Assembly: GCF_009017495.1 (NCBI RefSeq)
Contig: NZ_CP044989.1
Location: 124,001 to 188,000 of the forward strand
Reading direction: 5' to 3'
Length of the DNA stretch: 64,000 nt
DNA from: Deinococcus sp. AJ005
GTDB taxonomy: Bacteria > Deinococcota > Deinococci > Deinococcales > Deinococcaceae
Shown here: positions 33,803 to 45,840 of the stretch, in pieces
Layout of the letters: the number at the start of each line of letters is the position of its first letter
How positions within the stretch are numbered: the stretch's first letter is position 1
The notes under the pieces: model-generated
The model's input: the letters and a program-made list of their open reading frames with translations, nothing else
What the model was told of the DNA's origin: nothing
The model's database searches: none
Translations under genes and position numbers: made by a program

Positions 33803-33834
33803 AAAACGCCAGAAAACCAAAAAACACCAGAAAA
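33801..33834 (+). repeat. Short A-rich tandem repeat
   Basis: Two 16-nt copies (33801-33816 and 33819-33834) differ by one base and have an 18-bp period, right at the modB stop codon. Probably a local duplication; no function visible. Confidence 0.5.
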
Positions 33835-33962
33835 GATGGTGAATTTCCCGTGAACCCCGCCCACTAACTGGCACGGTGCTTGCCCTCCTGTCCCAGCGGC
33901 GTGTGAGACAATGCCCGGACCACCGCCAGATTCCCCATTTCTCCTTTACACCGAGGTTTTTG

Positions 33963-35123
<1,161 letters not shown>

Positions 35124-35134
35124 CCAACTGAATA

Positions 35135-35179
35135 CAGACCGCCTGATCGCAGAGCCGGAAACTGCAATCAGGCGGTCTG
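35135..35179. terminator. Bidirectional terminator hairpin
   Basis: Perfect 13-bp arms CAGACCGCCTGAT (35135-35147) and its complement (35167-35179) flank a 19-nt loop, placed between two convergent genes. It can end transcription from both sides. Confidence 0.75.
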
Positions 35180-35195
35180 ATCCTTTGCAGGAACC

Positions 35196-35933
35196 TTATT
35201 TTCCAGGGTGACCCAGAAATTCCAGACTTGCGTTCACGCTGTTCATGCCGTCGGCCTGATCCTGCTCGTAGAACACCGTCGCGCCTGGCGGCACAGCTTC
35301 CAGGATGGCCGCCAGCGGCACCTCGCCCGCGCCCAGTTCCACCGTCAGCCAACCGTCACCGTCGCGGCGCAGGTCCTTGAGATGCACCAGTGGCGTGCGG
35401 TCCGCGTACCGCTTCAGGTACTCAACGGGATCTTTGCCGCCCGCGTAGACCCAGGCGGTATCCAGCTCCAGCCCCAGGCTGGGAGCGCGCTCCAGCAGCA
35501 GATCAAGAACGGGTTGCCCGTCCAGCGTCTCGCTCAGCTCATGGTCATGGTTGTGGTAGCTCAGGCTGATGCCCTCGGCGGCCAGCTTCTGAGACAAGTC
35601 CTCGAGCTGCTCAGCCAGCTTCACCCACTCCTGGCCCTCGCCCTTGAACCAGGGATAGACCGCGCGTGTCACGCCGACGCCATGCATGAAGTCGATCTGC
35701 CCGGCGGTGTCCTGCTCCCAGGCCTGGCCGCCGATATGGGCGGCGGTGGCGGTCAAACCACGCTCGGTCAGGGCCGCACGCAGGCCAGGACCGTCCAGAC
35801 CACCGTATTCCCCGGCCAGCTCGACTTCGGTGATGCCGCTGGCGGCCACAGCGTCCAGGGTGCCAAAAAAATCCTGGGCCAGTTGCTCGCGCAGGGTATA
35901 GAGTTGCAGGCCAACGGAAACGCGCTGGGTCAT
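35196..35933 (-). CDS. Sugar phosphate isomerase/epimerase family protein
   Basis: A 245-residue TIM-barrel protein of the xylose-isomerase-like (AP endonuclease 2) superfamily. Visible metal-site strands are VELAGEYGG near residue 39, ISLSYHNHDHEL near residue 130, LGLELDTAWVYAGGKDP and PLVHLKDL. These supply the Glu, His and Asp ligands of the family. ATG 35933 has GAGG 6 nt upstream; an upstream extension of 22 codons lacks similarity. It is divergent from a Gfo/Idh/MocA oxidoreductase 190 bp away, a pairing common in inositol or keto-sugar catabolism. Specific substrate unknown. Confidence 0.87.
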   Translation of the reverse strand: MTQRVSVGLQLYTLREQLAQDFFGTLDAVAASGITEVELAGEYGGLDGPGLRAALTERGLTATAAHIGGQAWEQDTAGQIDFMHGVGVTRAVYPWFKGEGQEWVKLAEQLEDLSQKLAAEGISLSYHNHDHELSETLDGQPVLDLLLERAPSLGLELDTAWVYAGGKDPVEYLKRYADRTPLVHLKDLRRDGDGWLTVELGAGEVPLAAILEAVPPGATVFYEQDQADGMNSVNASLEFLGHPGK

Positions 35934-36122
35934 GGGAACCTCATGGAAGTGAATGGGGGTGGGCATTGTCGCTAGAATCGGGCGGCAGAGCGGCAGCACT
36001 GAAGAGCAGGAGGATCGGGGCAGTTCGGCTGTCCCTTACCCCCACTGTACGGCTCTCTCGCCAGACTACGCCCCATTCACCCCTGCCCACCCCACAAGCC
36101 CAGCGCACAAGAGGTTCCCAGC

Positions 36123-37238
36123 ATGACCCATAGCATCGGCATTATCGGCACCGGCAACATCAGCAGCGCCTACCTGAAGATCGCCCGCGAACTGGGCCTG
36201 TTCCGGGTGGCCGCCATCACCGATCTGGACCCGGCGCGCGCACAGGCACAGGCCCGCGCCCACGGCAGCCGCGCGGTCACGCTGGACGAACTGCTGGCAG
36301 ACCCGGAGATCGTGGCGGTTGTCAATCTGACGCCGCCCGCCACACACGCCGCGATGTCATTAGCGGTCCTGAACGCGGGCAAACACGTTTACAGCGAGAA
36401 GCCGCTGGCCATCACGCGGGAGGACGGGCAGGCCATTTTGCGTGAGGCACAGACGCGGGGCTTGCGGGTCGGCTGCGCCCCTGACACCTTTCTGGGCGCG
36501 GGGCTACAAACGGCGCGCGAGGTGCTGGACGCGGGCCGGATTGGCCACCCGGTGGCCGCCACCGCCTTCATGCTGGGGGCCGGGCCGGAGGGATGGCACC
36601 CCGATCCCGAGTTCTTTTATCAGCCCGGCGCAGGGCCGCTGTTCGACATGGGACCGTACTATCTGACGGCGCTGGTCAACCTGCTGGGCGGCGTGACCCG
36701 CGTGGGCGGCAGCGCGGTCCGGGCGCACGCGGAGCGCGTGATCGGCAGCGGAGCCAGACAGGGCCAGAAAGTCGCCGTTCAGACCCCGACCCACGTCACC
36801 GCCCAACTGACTTTCGGTGGGGAAGAGATGGAATCTGGACCCGTCGCCACCTTCATCGCCAGTTTCGACGTGCAGGCCAGCGAGGTGCCGCGTATCGAGA
36901 TCTACGGCACGGCGGGCACCCTCAGCCTGCCCGATCCCAACACCTTCGGCGGCCCATTGCGGGTACGTGCGGCAGGCAGTGACGGCTGGGAGACCATCGA
37001 GCTGACCCGCCCCTTTCAGGACAATGCGCGCGGTATCGGGCTGGCCGACATGCTAGAGGCCATCGACAGCGGCGCGCCCCACCGGGCCAGCGGCGAACTG
37101 GCCTACCATGTGCTGGACGTGATGCAGACCACCCTGGACGCCGCCGAGGCTGGCCTCACCCTGGATGTACAAAGCCGCACCGAACGGCCTGCTGCCCTGA
37201 GCGCCCATCCGGCGTGGCTGCCTGCCGGGATGGAATGA
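36123..37238 (+). CDS. Gfo/Idh/MocA-family oxidoreductase
   Basis: A 371-residue NAD(P)-dependent sugar dehydrogenase-like protein. Residues 5-12 (GIIGTGNI) begin the Rossmann fold, LTPPATHAAMSLAVLNAGKHVYSEKPLAIT near residue 64 contains the catalytic EKP motif, and GPLFDMGPYYLTALVNLLGG near residue 174 belongs to the substrate-binding beta-sheet domain. AGAGG lies 8 nt before ATG 36123. It is divergently paired with the isomerase-family gene at 35933, and the two probably share a sugar or polyol substrate. Which one cannot be told from sequence. Confidence 0.9.
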   Translation: MTHSIGIIGTGNISSAYLKIARELGLFRVAAITDLDPARAQAQARAHGSRAVTLDELLADPEIVAVVNLTPPATHAAMSLAVLNAGKHVYSEKPLAITREDGQAILREAQTRGLRVGCAPDTFLGAGLQTAREVLDAGRIGHPVAATAFMLGAGPEGWHPDPEFFYQPGAGPLFDMGPYYLTALVNLLGGVTRVGGSAVRAHAERVIGSGARQGQKVAVQTPTHVTAQLTFGGEEMESGPVATFIASFDVQASEVPRIEIYGTAGTLSLPDPNTFGGPLRVRAAGSDGWETIELTRPFQDNARGIGLADMLEAIDSGAPHRASGELAYHVLDVMQTTLDAAEAGLTLDVQSRTERPAALSAHPAWLPAGME

Positions 37239-37245
37239 CAGAGGC

Positions 37246-37899
37246 TTACCCCAGCGCATAGGTATGCAGGTAAGCCCAGCCGTTGCCCAGCCTATCCACC
37301 CGCCGTAATCTCGCCGCACCTGCCCAAGCGTCCACGGTACAGGCCCGCACGTATTCCGGGCCAAAGAACTCCTCGCCCACGATGATCCGTCCACCGGGGC
37401 GCAGCACGCGCACGCATTCGCGCAGGGCGGCGATAGGAGCGGGTAATTCGGTCAGCACGGAGATCAGGATCACGGCGTCCAGACTCCCCGCTTCACAGGG
37501 AAGCGCAGACAGATCACCGTGCAGAAGCGTCACGTTCGGCAGTCCGGCGATTTTGGCCGCCGTCTGGGCCAGGTAACGGGCCTCAATGTCCAGCGCGGTC
37601 AGGTGGCCGCAGCGCCCCGCCAACGCGGGAGTGAACAGACCCGAACCGCAGCCCACCTCCAGCACGTGATCGGTGGGACGCAAAGCGCAAGCGTCGGCCA
37701 ACGGGACAGGATCGCGGTAGCGCCGTCGCCACGGGTTTTCCAGCAGCCACGCCCAGCCGTAGGGGATGGGCCGGGGGCTGCCCCGCACCCACAGCCGCAG
37801 GCCCAGTTGCACGAGGGTGAAACCTGCCAGAGTGCCCAGCGCGAGGTTGACGCCCGTATGGCGTCTGGAAATTCGCCGCGCCGCAACTGCTTCAACCAT
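37246..37899 (-). CDS. Class I SAM-dependent methyltransferase with N-terminal membrane helix
   Basis: A 217-residue protein. Residues about 14-37 (TGVNLALGTLAGFTLVQLGLRLWV) form a hydrophobic helix, followed by a conserved WLLENPWRRRYRDP box. The SAM-binding motif I is VLEVGCGSGLFTPAL, then LTALDIEARYL, LLHGDLSALP and LRECVRVLRPGGRIIVGEE. ATG 37899 is chosen because AGGAGG precedes it by 7 nt; the longer frame lacks a ribosome-binding site. It lies after a terminator of the upstream permease operon, so it has its own promoter. Substrate is not evident; a lipid or quinone-like acceptor is possible given the anchor. Confidence 0.85.
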   Translation of the reverse strand: MVEAVAARRISRRHTGVNLALGTLAGFTLVQLGLRLWVRGSPRPIPYGWAWLLENPWRRRYRDPVPLADACALRPTDHVLEVGCGSGLFTPALAGRCGHLTALDIEARYLAQTAAKIAGLPNVTLLHGDLSALPCEAGSLDAVILISVLTELPAPIAALRECVRVLRPGGRIIVGEEFFGPEYVRACTVDAWAGAARLRRVDRLGNGWAYLHTYALG

Positions 37900-37955
37900 C
37901 AGACCGCCTCCTGAACTGGGAAAAGTCATGGACACAACTTGCGCGGGCGGGGACG

Positions 37956-37977
37956 AAAAAACCGCCCTTTCAGGCGG
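37956..37977 (-). terminator. Rho-independent terminator of the oligopeptide permease operon
   Basis: On the minus strand a CCGCC/GGCGG stem (37973-37977 with 37962-37966) with a 6-nt loop is followed by six T residues (37961-37956), 46 bp after the oppC-like stop. Confidence 0.75.
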
Positions 37978-38022
37978 CGATGAAAAGAATATAGCGCGGT
38001 ATTCAGGGGAAGTCAAGCTTAT

Positions 38023-39144
38023 TCAGCGGCTCTGGGTATCTGCCGCGTCCCGCAGGGCGTCGCCCATAAAATTGAAGGCCAGCACCGACAGCACAATCAT
38101 CACGCCGGGCAGCAGCAGCCAGGGGTACAGGTTCAGCGTCTCGAAGTTCTGCGCGTCCTTCAGAAGCAGGCCCCAACTGGTCATCGGCTCCTTAATGCCC
38201 AGCCCCAGGAAGCTCAGCGCGCTCTCGCCCAGGATATAACCAGGCAGCGCCAGCGTGGCGGTCACGATCAGAAACGAACTCAGGTTGGGCATGATGTGGC
38301 GCAGAATGACCCGCAGGTCACTGCTGCCGATGGCCCGCGCCGCCTGCACGTAATCCACGTTGCGGGCGCTGATGACCTGCCCACGCACCACCCGCGCCAG
38401 CCCCGCCCAGCCGATCAGCGACAGCACCGCAATGATGCCCAGATACACCCAGGTACTCGGCCAACTGGCGGGGATGATGGTGGACAGGGCCAGCAGGATG
38501 GGCAGCCGAGGGAAGGAGAGCAGCACCTCCACCACCCGCTGGATCAGGTTGTCCACCCAGCCGCCGAAATAGCCGCTGACCCCGCCCAGCACGATGCCGA
38601 TGGTGAAGCTGATGACGATGCCGATCAGACCTACCGTCAGGCTGACCTGCGAGCCGACCAGCATCCGCGAGAACAGGTCACGCCCGAACTTGTCGGTGCC
38701 GAGGGGAAAATAGAAGCCGTCTTGCACGCCAAACAAGTGCCACTGACTTTTAAAGACACCCAGGAAGTTGTATTGCGATTCCAGCGGATCCTCGCCGCGC
38801 ACGAAAAACAGGATGGGCTTAGGAGACGACGTGTCCGGCGCGAAGGTGGAGCGGAAGGTCACCGGATCGCGCGTCTTCTTGACGCCGTAAACAAAGGGGC
38901 GCATCAATTTGCCCTCGTGGACGAGGTGGACGGTCTGTGGACGCTGAAAGGGGAAATCGGCGTGCTGCGCGGTAATCGAGTACGGAGAGAGAAACCCAGC
39001 CAGCAGCGCGATCAGGTACAGCGCGGCCAACAGCCACGCACTCCACACGCCCACCCGGTTGCGCCGGAAGCGGCGCAGGGCCAGCGCCAGCGGGGTTTGA
39101 CGTTCCGGCCCCTTCACCACAGTATTTGCAGGAAGCGCCGTCAT
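38023..39144 (-). CDS. Peptide ABC transporter permease, OppC/DppC-like
   Basis: A 373-residue inner-membrane permease with a cytoplasmic N-terminus, a first helix near residues 33-55, a long extracytoplasmic insertion (about residues 60-135) and further helices. The EAA loop is GWAGLARVVRGQVISARNVDYVQAARAIG. ALPGYILGESALSFLGLGIKEP is typical of OppC. It overlaps the oppB-like gene by four bases (ATGA) and ends at a rho-independent terminator. No OppD/OppF ATPase gene is present. Probably imports oligopeptides or muropeptides with the two binding proteins upstream. Confidence 0.92.
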   Translation of the reverse strand: MTALPANTVVKGPERQTPLALALRRFRRNRVGVWSAWLLAALYLIALLAGFLSPYSITAQHADFPFQRPQTVHLVHEGKLMRPFVYGVKKTRDPVTFRSTFAPDTSSPKPILFFVRGEDPLESQYNFLGVFKSQWHLFGVQDGFYFPLGTDKFGRDLFSRMLVGSQVSLTVGLIGIVISFTIGIVLGGVSGYFGGWVDNLIQRVVEVLLSFPRLPILLALSTIIPASWPSTWVYLGIIAVLSLIGWAGLARVVRGQVISARNVDYVQAARAIGSSDLRVILRHIMPNLSSFLIVTATLALPGYILGESALSFLGLGIKEPMTSWGLLLKDAQNFETLNLYPWLLLPGVMIVLSVLAFNFMGDALRDAADTQSR

Positions 39145-40112
39145 TCGAACCTGATCCGGGGATCGGCCCAGGCCAGCGCGAGGTCCGAGAGCAGGTTGCC
39201 GATCAGCAGCAACAGCGCGCTAAAGAGCAGCAAGGTCATGGCCACGTATTGGTCCTTATTGAGCAGGCTGTCATAGAGGTAAGGCCCGATGGTGGGCAGG
39301 TTCAGCACGATGGACGCGATGATGGTGCCGCTGATCAGGGTAGGCAGGCTCAGGCCAGCGAGGCTGATCAGCGGGTTGATGGCGTTGCGAACCGCGTGCC
39401 GCCACAGCACCGCGCGCCCGGCCAGCCCCTTGGCCCGTGCCGTCCGCACGTAATCCTGGTTGATCACGTCCAGCATCGAGGCGCGCATCTGGCGCATCAG
39501 GCCCGCAACCCCCTCCAAGCCGATGGCGATCATGGGAATCCACAGGTGGTTCAGGAGGTCCAGCACCTTGGGCCAGCTCCACGGCTCACCGATGTACTGC
39601 GGACTGAACAACCCGCCCACATTGGTGCCGCCCGCGCTCAGCACCAGCGCGATGAGCAGGAGCGCCACCAGAAAATCGGGAATGGCGAGGCTGATGTAGC
39701 CCAAGAAATTGGTGATCGTCGCGCCGATGCCGTAGCGGTTCAGGGCCGTGTAAATGCCCAGCGGAATGGCGATCAGCCACGACACGATCAGCGTCAGGAC
39801 CGCCAGAAACACCGTCCAGCCCAGCCGCTCCCAGATCAATTCGGCCACCGGACGCCCGTTGGCAAACGAGTAGCCAAAATCGCCGTGCAGCACGATGCCC
39901 TTGATCCAGGTCAGGTACTGCACCCACAGCGGCTGATCCAGCCCAAGCTGCCGGGTGATGGTGGCGACGGTTTCCTTGGTCACGCGCGGGTCTTCCAGGT
40001 ACTGGTCCAGAAAACTGCCGGGCTGAAGTTGAATGACGACAAAGCACACCACACTGATCAGCAGCAACGTGGGAATCATGCCCAGAATGCGGCGCAGGGC
40101 GTAGCTCAGCAT
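39141..40112 (-). CDS. Peptide ABC transporter permease, OppB/DppB-like
   Basis: A 323-residue permease with six predicted helices. It shows the family N-terminus (LSYALRRILGMIPTLLLISVVCFVVIQLQPG), the DQYLEDPRVTKETVATITRQLGLD segment, and the EAA loop RQMRASMLDVINQDYVRTARAKGL followed by HAVRNAINPLISLAGL. It starts 152 bp after the second binding-protein gene on the minus strand and overlaps the OppC gene. Substrate class by family is peptides; the muropeptide link comes from neighbouring regulators and murQ. Confidence 0.92.
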   Translation of the reverse strand: MLSYALRRILGMIPTLLLISVVCFVVIQLQPGSFLDQYLEDPRVTKETVATITRQLGLDQPLWVQYLTWIKGIVLHGDFGYSFANGRPVAELIWERLGWTVFLAVLTLIVSWLIAIPLGIYTALNRYGIGATITNFLGYISLAIPDFLVALLLIALVLSAGGTNVGGLFSPQYIGEPWSWPKVLDLLNHLWIPMIAIGLEGVAGLMRQMRASMLDVINQDYVRTARAKGLAGRAVLWRHAVRNAINPLISLAGLSLPTLISGTIIASIVLNLPTIGPYLYDSLLNKDQYVAMTLLLFSALLLLIGNLLSDLALAWADPRIRFE

Positions 40113-40264
40113 GGTGGGTGGGCCGCAGGGGCAGGCCAGTGATTAGGGCAGCGGTCAGGAACGCAAAGTAGCAGCAACTTGGGACACTCCATTCTCTTGA
40201 AGCGGCGGGGCGAGCGGAGCGGAGGCCGAAAGCGCGCGGGGCCTCTGGCACGTCCGCCGTCCAT

Positions 40265-42004
40265 TCACTTCAGGTAAACCAACGTGTTGGTGTTGTAGGT
40301 GGGAATCGGGCCGAGGTTGTAGATGAAGTTGCCCACCTTGTTGTTCACGGCAGCCAGGTTGTCGGCCTTGGCGACCATGATCACCGGCAGGTTCTTGGAG
40401 AACAGGGCCTGCCACTCGCCGTACAGCGCGCGCCGCTTGATCGGGTCGACGACGGTGGCCCCCTGATCGAAGATGTCCCAGATCCGTTTCTCCCAGGGCT
40501 GCATGTTGGCGAAGACCGGTTTACCGTCCTCACCACGCGCCGACATGTGCCAGTAGTTCAGGGCCTGTCCAGGCTGCCAGATTTCCCGCCGAAGCTGCGG
40601 ATCCGGCTGATCGCCGAACGCGTACAGCATCGCCTCGTAGTTGCCCGCCTGCCCCGTTGCCAGCATGTTCGCCACCAGCAGGCCCTTGAGGTTGACCTTC
40701 ACGCCGATGCTTTTCAGATCGTTCTGGAAGATGGTGGCAATGGGCGGATACACCGTGCTATCGGTGGCGTAGGTCAGGTCGAATTCCAGATTCTTGCCAC
40801 CCGGCAGGTTGCGAATGCCGTCGCGGTCGGTGTCCTTGAGGCCCAGCAGATCGAGCTTCTGCCCCGCCGCTTTCAGATCGAACTTGCCCAGCGCCCCTTT
40901 GGTGTTCACGTAAAACTCGCTGATGGGCGCCACGCCGTGACCCGGCAGCGTGGCCACCGTGTTGAACACGTCGTCGATGATCCGCTGCCGGTTGACCGCG
41001 AACTGCATGGCCTGCCGGAAGCGCAGGTCACGGAACACCCTGGCCAGCGCCGGGTCCTTGGCATCGAAATTAAAGGCGATGTGCGGAGGGCTGCCGAACA
41101 GGGCCTTGCTGCGGACCACCTTGAACGGAGCGCCGGCCACCTCTTTTTGCTTCAGGTCCGGGAACTGCGCCCCAGTGATGTTCACCTGGTCCAGATTGCC
41201 GGCCAGGAACTGTGCCACCTGCGCCTGTGGGTCGCGGATGATCAGGTATTCCAGCCGGTTCAAGTACGGCAGCTTGGTACCTTTGGCGTCCACCTTCCAA
41301 TAGTCCGGGTTCCTCACCAGGCTGATCTTCTGCCCGGCCACATAGCCTGCGAACTTGAAGGGGCCGGTGCCGATCACCTCGGTGGACTTGTCCGTGCCCC
41401 ACATCTTCATGTAGTCGGCAGGGTTTTTCAGGGGATCGATCTTCTCAAAGACGTGCTTGGGCAGGATGAAGGTTCGGAGCGGCTGGGTAAAGGCCCCCGC
41501 CGCCTGTTTGAGGGTCATGCGGACGGTGGAGGCGTCCACCTTCTCCACCTTGACGGGTTCCCCGCCGAAACTCAGGTTCGGAATCTGGTTGGCGCGCACG
41601 CCGGGGTTCAGGATGATGCTGTTGTAGGAAAACACCACGTCGTCCGCGCTGAAGGGCACGCCGTCGTGCCATTTCACACCCTTGCGGATCTTGAAGGTCC
41701 ACACCTTGCCGTCCTTGCTGGTCGTCCATGACTCTGCCAGCCCCGGCTCCAACTTGTATGTCGCCAGGTTGTACTCCACCAGACTTTCCAGGACATTGTT
41801 CAGCACGGTGTACGTGTTGTTGTCGATCGCGCCGTAGTAGTTGAAGGTCTGGGGGCTGTCGCTCAGCGGCAGGGTGTACGTTCCGCCAACTTTGCCGGGC
41901 ACAACGCCCAGACTGCCCAGGTCATTGCCCATAGTTTTGGCGGCCAGGGCGGGGCCGGACAGCAGGGCGAGGCTGAGGGCCAGCAGAGCAGTACGTGATG
42001 TCAT
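40265..42004 (-). CDS. Peptide ABC transporter substrate-binding protein (family 5)
   Basis: A 579-residue exported binding protein with a signal peptide (residues 1-22, MTSRTALLALSLALLSGPALA). Family 5 features are NNVLESLVEYNLATYKLEPGLAESWT near residue 69, FKIRKGVKWHDGVPFSADDVVFSYN near residue 105, and GTGPFKFAGYVAGQKISLVRNPDYWK near residue 212. It is closely similar along its length to the next gene (42131-43897), indicating duplication. It is co-directional with the OppBC permeases and probably delivers substrate to them. Ligand: peptides by family, cell-wall peptides by context. Confidence 0.92.
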   Translation of the reverse strand: MTSRTALLALSLALLSGPALAAKTMGNDLGSLGVVPGKVGGTYTLPLSDSPQTFNYYGAIDNNTYTVLNNVLESLVEYNLATYKLEPGLAESWTTSKDGKVWTFKIRKGVKWHDGVPFSADDVVFSYNSIILNPGVRANQIPNLSFGGEPVKVEKVDASTVRMTLKQAAGAFTQPLRTFILPKHVFEKIDPLKNPADYMKMWGTDKSTEVIGTGPFKFAGYVAGQKISLVRNPDYWKVDAKGTKLPYLNRLEYLIIRDPQAQVAQFLAGNLDQVNITGAQFPDLKQKEVAGAPFKVVRSKALFGSPPHIAFNFDAKDPALARVFRDLRFRQAMQFAVNRQRIIDDVFNTVATLPGHGVAPISEFYVNTKGALGKFDLKAAGQKLDLLGLKDTDRDGIRNLPGGKNLEFDLTYATDSTVYPPIATIFQNDLKSIGVKVNLKGLLVANMLATGQAGNYEAMLYAFGDQPDPQLRREIWQPGQALNYWHMSARGEDGKPVFANMQPWEKRIWDIFDQGATVVDPIKRRALYGEWQALFSKNLPVIMVAKADNLAAVNNKVGNFIYNLGPIPTYNTNTLVYLK

Positions 42005-42130
42005 GAATCCTCCGGGGAAGGTGGGTCAAATGGAATCCGTATCAAATGGCGTCAGGAAGAGACGGGCAGAGGGTGTGGGAATGGCAGGGGCGCTGGCCAC
42101 TGTGCGCCGCGCCTCTGCCTGAGTGCTGCT

Positions 42131-43897
<1,767 letters not shown>

Positions 43898-44122
43898 GGG
43901 AGACCTCCAGAAGTGAATGGGGCTGGGATGTAGGACGGCTGGGACACAGTGTGGATGGGATGCAGTGCGGATAACCCCGTCTGGGGCGGAAGGGTGAATT
44001 GTGGGACGCACCCGAATGGTACAGCGGCAGCCTCTGCCCCGAACGGGGCCAGAAACCTTGCACTTCAGACTGCGGTTCTCAGGCCCCAGCTTAGTACCAC
44101 TTTGGGGCCAATGGCAAGCCCC

Positions 44123-44150
44123 TTGCCCGGTGGTGTGGGAGTGGTATGTT
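44123..44150 (+). promoter_or_regulatory. Leaderless promoter of the GntR regulator with half-site operators
   Basis: TTGCCC (44123-44128) and TATGTT (44145-44150) are 16 nt apart and the start codon at 44159 follows 8 nt later. AGTGGTA (44140-44146) overlaps the -10 box, and its complement TACCACT lies at 44095-44101. AGTGGT-like halves are seen in operators of DasR/NagR-type GntR proteins, so these may be sites for the encoded regulator; pairing over 38 bp is speculative. Confidence 0.45.
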
Positions 44151-44158
44151 CTGGACAC

Positions 44159-44932
44159 ATGTCGCCGTCCTCACCTCCCTGGGCCATTCCGCTGGATTCG
44201 GCCAGCGCCCTGCCCGTGTACATGCAAGTTGCGCAGGGCCTGGAACAGCGCATCCACAGCGGCGATCTGCGCCGGGGCAGCGCCCTGCCCGCCGAGCGTG
44301 AGCTGGCCTCGCACCTTCAGGTTTCGCGCGTCACCGTGCGTCAGGCGCTGGCGTTGCTGGCGCAGCAGGGCCTGCTGACCCGCAAGCATGGCAGCGGCAC
44401 CTTCATCACGCCGCCCACCCCCGAGGAACGGCCCAGCCGCACATTGGGTCTGCTGAGTTCCTTCTCGGATGACGTGCGTTCACGCGGGCAAACGCCAGGG
44501 GCGCGGGTGCTGGGCTTTGAATTGACGCGCCCCAGCCCGCAGGAAGCCATGAGTCTGGCCCTTTCCACAGGTGAAAAGGTCTACCGGATTCGGCGCTTGC
44601 GGACCTCTGACGGCGAGGCGCTGGCCGTCGAAGACAGCACCCTGCCCGCCGCGCTGGTAGGCAAACTGCGCGAGGAAGACGTGAGTGACGCCAGCCTGTA
44701 CGCCCTGCTGGGCATCAGAAAGCTCCAGCCGGTGCGGGCCATCCGGCATCTGCGGGCCGTCAGCGCGGACCTTCAGTTGTCGGAACTGCTGGGCATCGCC
44801 CCCGGCGCGGCGCTGCTGGCCACCGAGCGGGTGTCGTGGACGGGGGGAGGGCGGCCCGTGGAATACGCCCGCGCGCATTACCGGGGAGACCGGTACGACT
44901 TCGTGATGGAACTGCATGGGAACGGCGAATGA
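44159..44932 (+). CDS. GntR-family regulator with UTRA domain (HutC/DasR type)
   Basis: A 257-residue transcription factor. Residues 18-85 form the winged helix ([46 protein letters not shown], then [12 protein letters not shown]). The remainder is a UTRA effector domain ([64 protein letters not shown]). Such proteins sense phosphorylated amino sugars. It overlaps murQ by four bases (ATGA) and is divergent from the peptide-binding-protein operon, so it probably controls both. ATG 44159 lies 8 nt from a -10 box. Effector inferred as a MurNAc/GlcNAc phosphate. Confidence 0.9.
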   Translation: MSPSSPPWAIPLDSASALPVYMQVAQGLEQRIHSGDLRRGSALPAERELASHLQVSRVTVRQALALLAQQGLLTRKHGSGTFITPPTPEERPSRTLGLLSSFSDDVRSRGQTPGARVLGFELTRPSPQEAMSLALSTGEKVYRIRRLRTSDGEALAVEDSTLPAALVGKLREEDVSDASLYALLGIRKLQPVRAIRHLRAVSADLQLSELLGIAPGAALLATERVSWTGGGRPVEYARAHYRGDRYDFVMELHGNGE

Positions 44933-45840
44933 CCACTGATTCCCCTGTCCCGGACGCCCGCCGCACCGAGGGCGTCCACCCGGACCACGCCGATCTGGAT
45001 CGCCTGGACATCTCAGAACTGGTGCGCGTGCTGGCTGAGGATCAGACCGGTGCAGTAGAGGCGGTGCGTGCCGCAGCCCCGGCCATCGCGCGGGCGGTGG
45101 GAGCGGCCCTGCCCCGGTTGGAACGCGGCGGGCGGCTGGTTTACGCAGGCGCGGGCACCAGCGGACGCCTGGGCGTGCTGGACGCCACCGAACTGACGCC
45201 CACCTTCTCCTGGCCGGTGGCGCGGGCCGTCCCGCTGATCGCCGGGGGAAATCGGGCCATCCGCGAGGCGGTGGAAGGCGCGGAGGATAACCGGGAGTCG
45301 GGCGCGGCGGACGTACAGGCCGTCACCGTCGGCCCAACTGATGTCCTGATCGCCATTGCGGCCAGCGGCACCACCCCCTACGTGCTGGGCGCAGTGGACG
45401 CGGCGCGGCAGGTGGGGGCGCTGACCATCGGGTTATCGAACAACCCCGGCACGCCGCTGCTGTCAGCGGTGGAGTGCCCCGTGCTGCTGGACACCGGCCC
45501 GGAAGTCATCAGCGGCAGCACCCGCCTGAAGGCCGGGACGGCGCAGAAAATCGCCCTGAACACCTTTTCCAGCGCCGTGATGGTCCGGCTGGGCAAGGTC
45601 TACGGCAACCTGATGGTGGATGTGCGGGCCACCAATGCCAAACTGGAGGGCCGCGCCGTGCGACTGGTGCGCCACGCCACGGGGGCAGGTGAGGCGGCGG
45701 CGCATGAAGCGCTGAAGGAGTGCGGTGGCAGCGTCAAAATCGCCATCGTGAAACTGCTGCTGGGCGTCAGTGCCGCCGAGGCCACGGCCCGTCTGGAGGC
45801 GCACAACGGGCATGCCCGCGCAGCGTTGGAGCAGCAATGA
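44929..45840 (+). CDS. murQ: N-acetylmuramic acid 6-phosphate etherase
   Basis: A 303-residue SIS-domain lyase that splits MurNAc-6-phosphate into GlcNAc-6-phosphate and D-lactate during cell-wall recycling. Signature segments are [26 protein letters not shown] near residue 61 with the catalytic Glu, [15 protein letters not shown] near residue 112, [15 protein letters not shown] near residue 141, [17 protein letters not shown] and the C-terminal [14 protein letters not shown] helix. The start overlaps the GntR gene and the stop overlaps the serine hydrolase gene (both ATGA). Its product D-lactate would need its own oxidation route; LutABC is for L-lactate. Confidence 0.95.
   Translation: MTTDSPVPDARRTEGVHPDHADLDRLDISELVRVLAEDQTGAVEAVRAAAPAIARAVGAALPRLERGGRLVYAGAGTSGRLGVLDATELTPTFSWPVARAVPLIAGGNRAIREAVEGAEDNRESGAADVQAVTVGPTDVLIAIAASGTTPYVLGAVDAARQVGALTIGLSNNPGTPLLSAVECPVLLDTGPEVISGSTRLKAGTAQKIALNTFSSAVMVRLGKVYGNLMVDVRATNAKLEGRAVRLVRHATGAGEAAAHEALKECGGSVKIAIVKLLLGVSAAEATARLEAHNGHARAALEQQ

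Noticed and set aside
33801..33834. CRISPR-like repeat
   Set aside because: Only two 16-nt copies with a 2-nt gap; no spacers and no cas genes.
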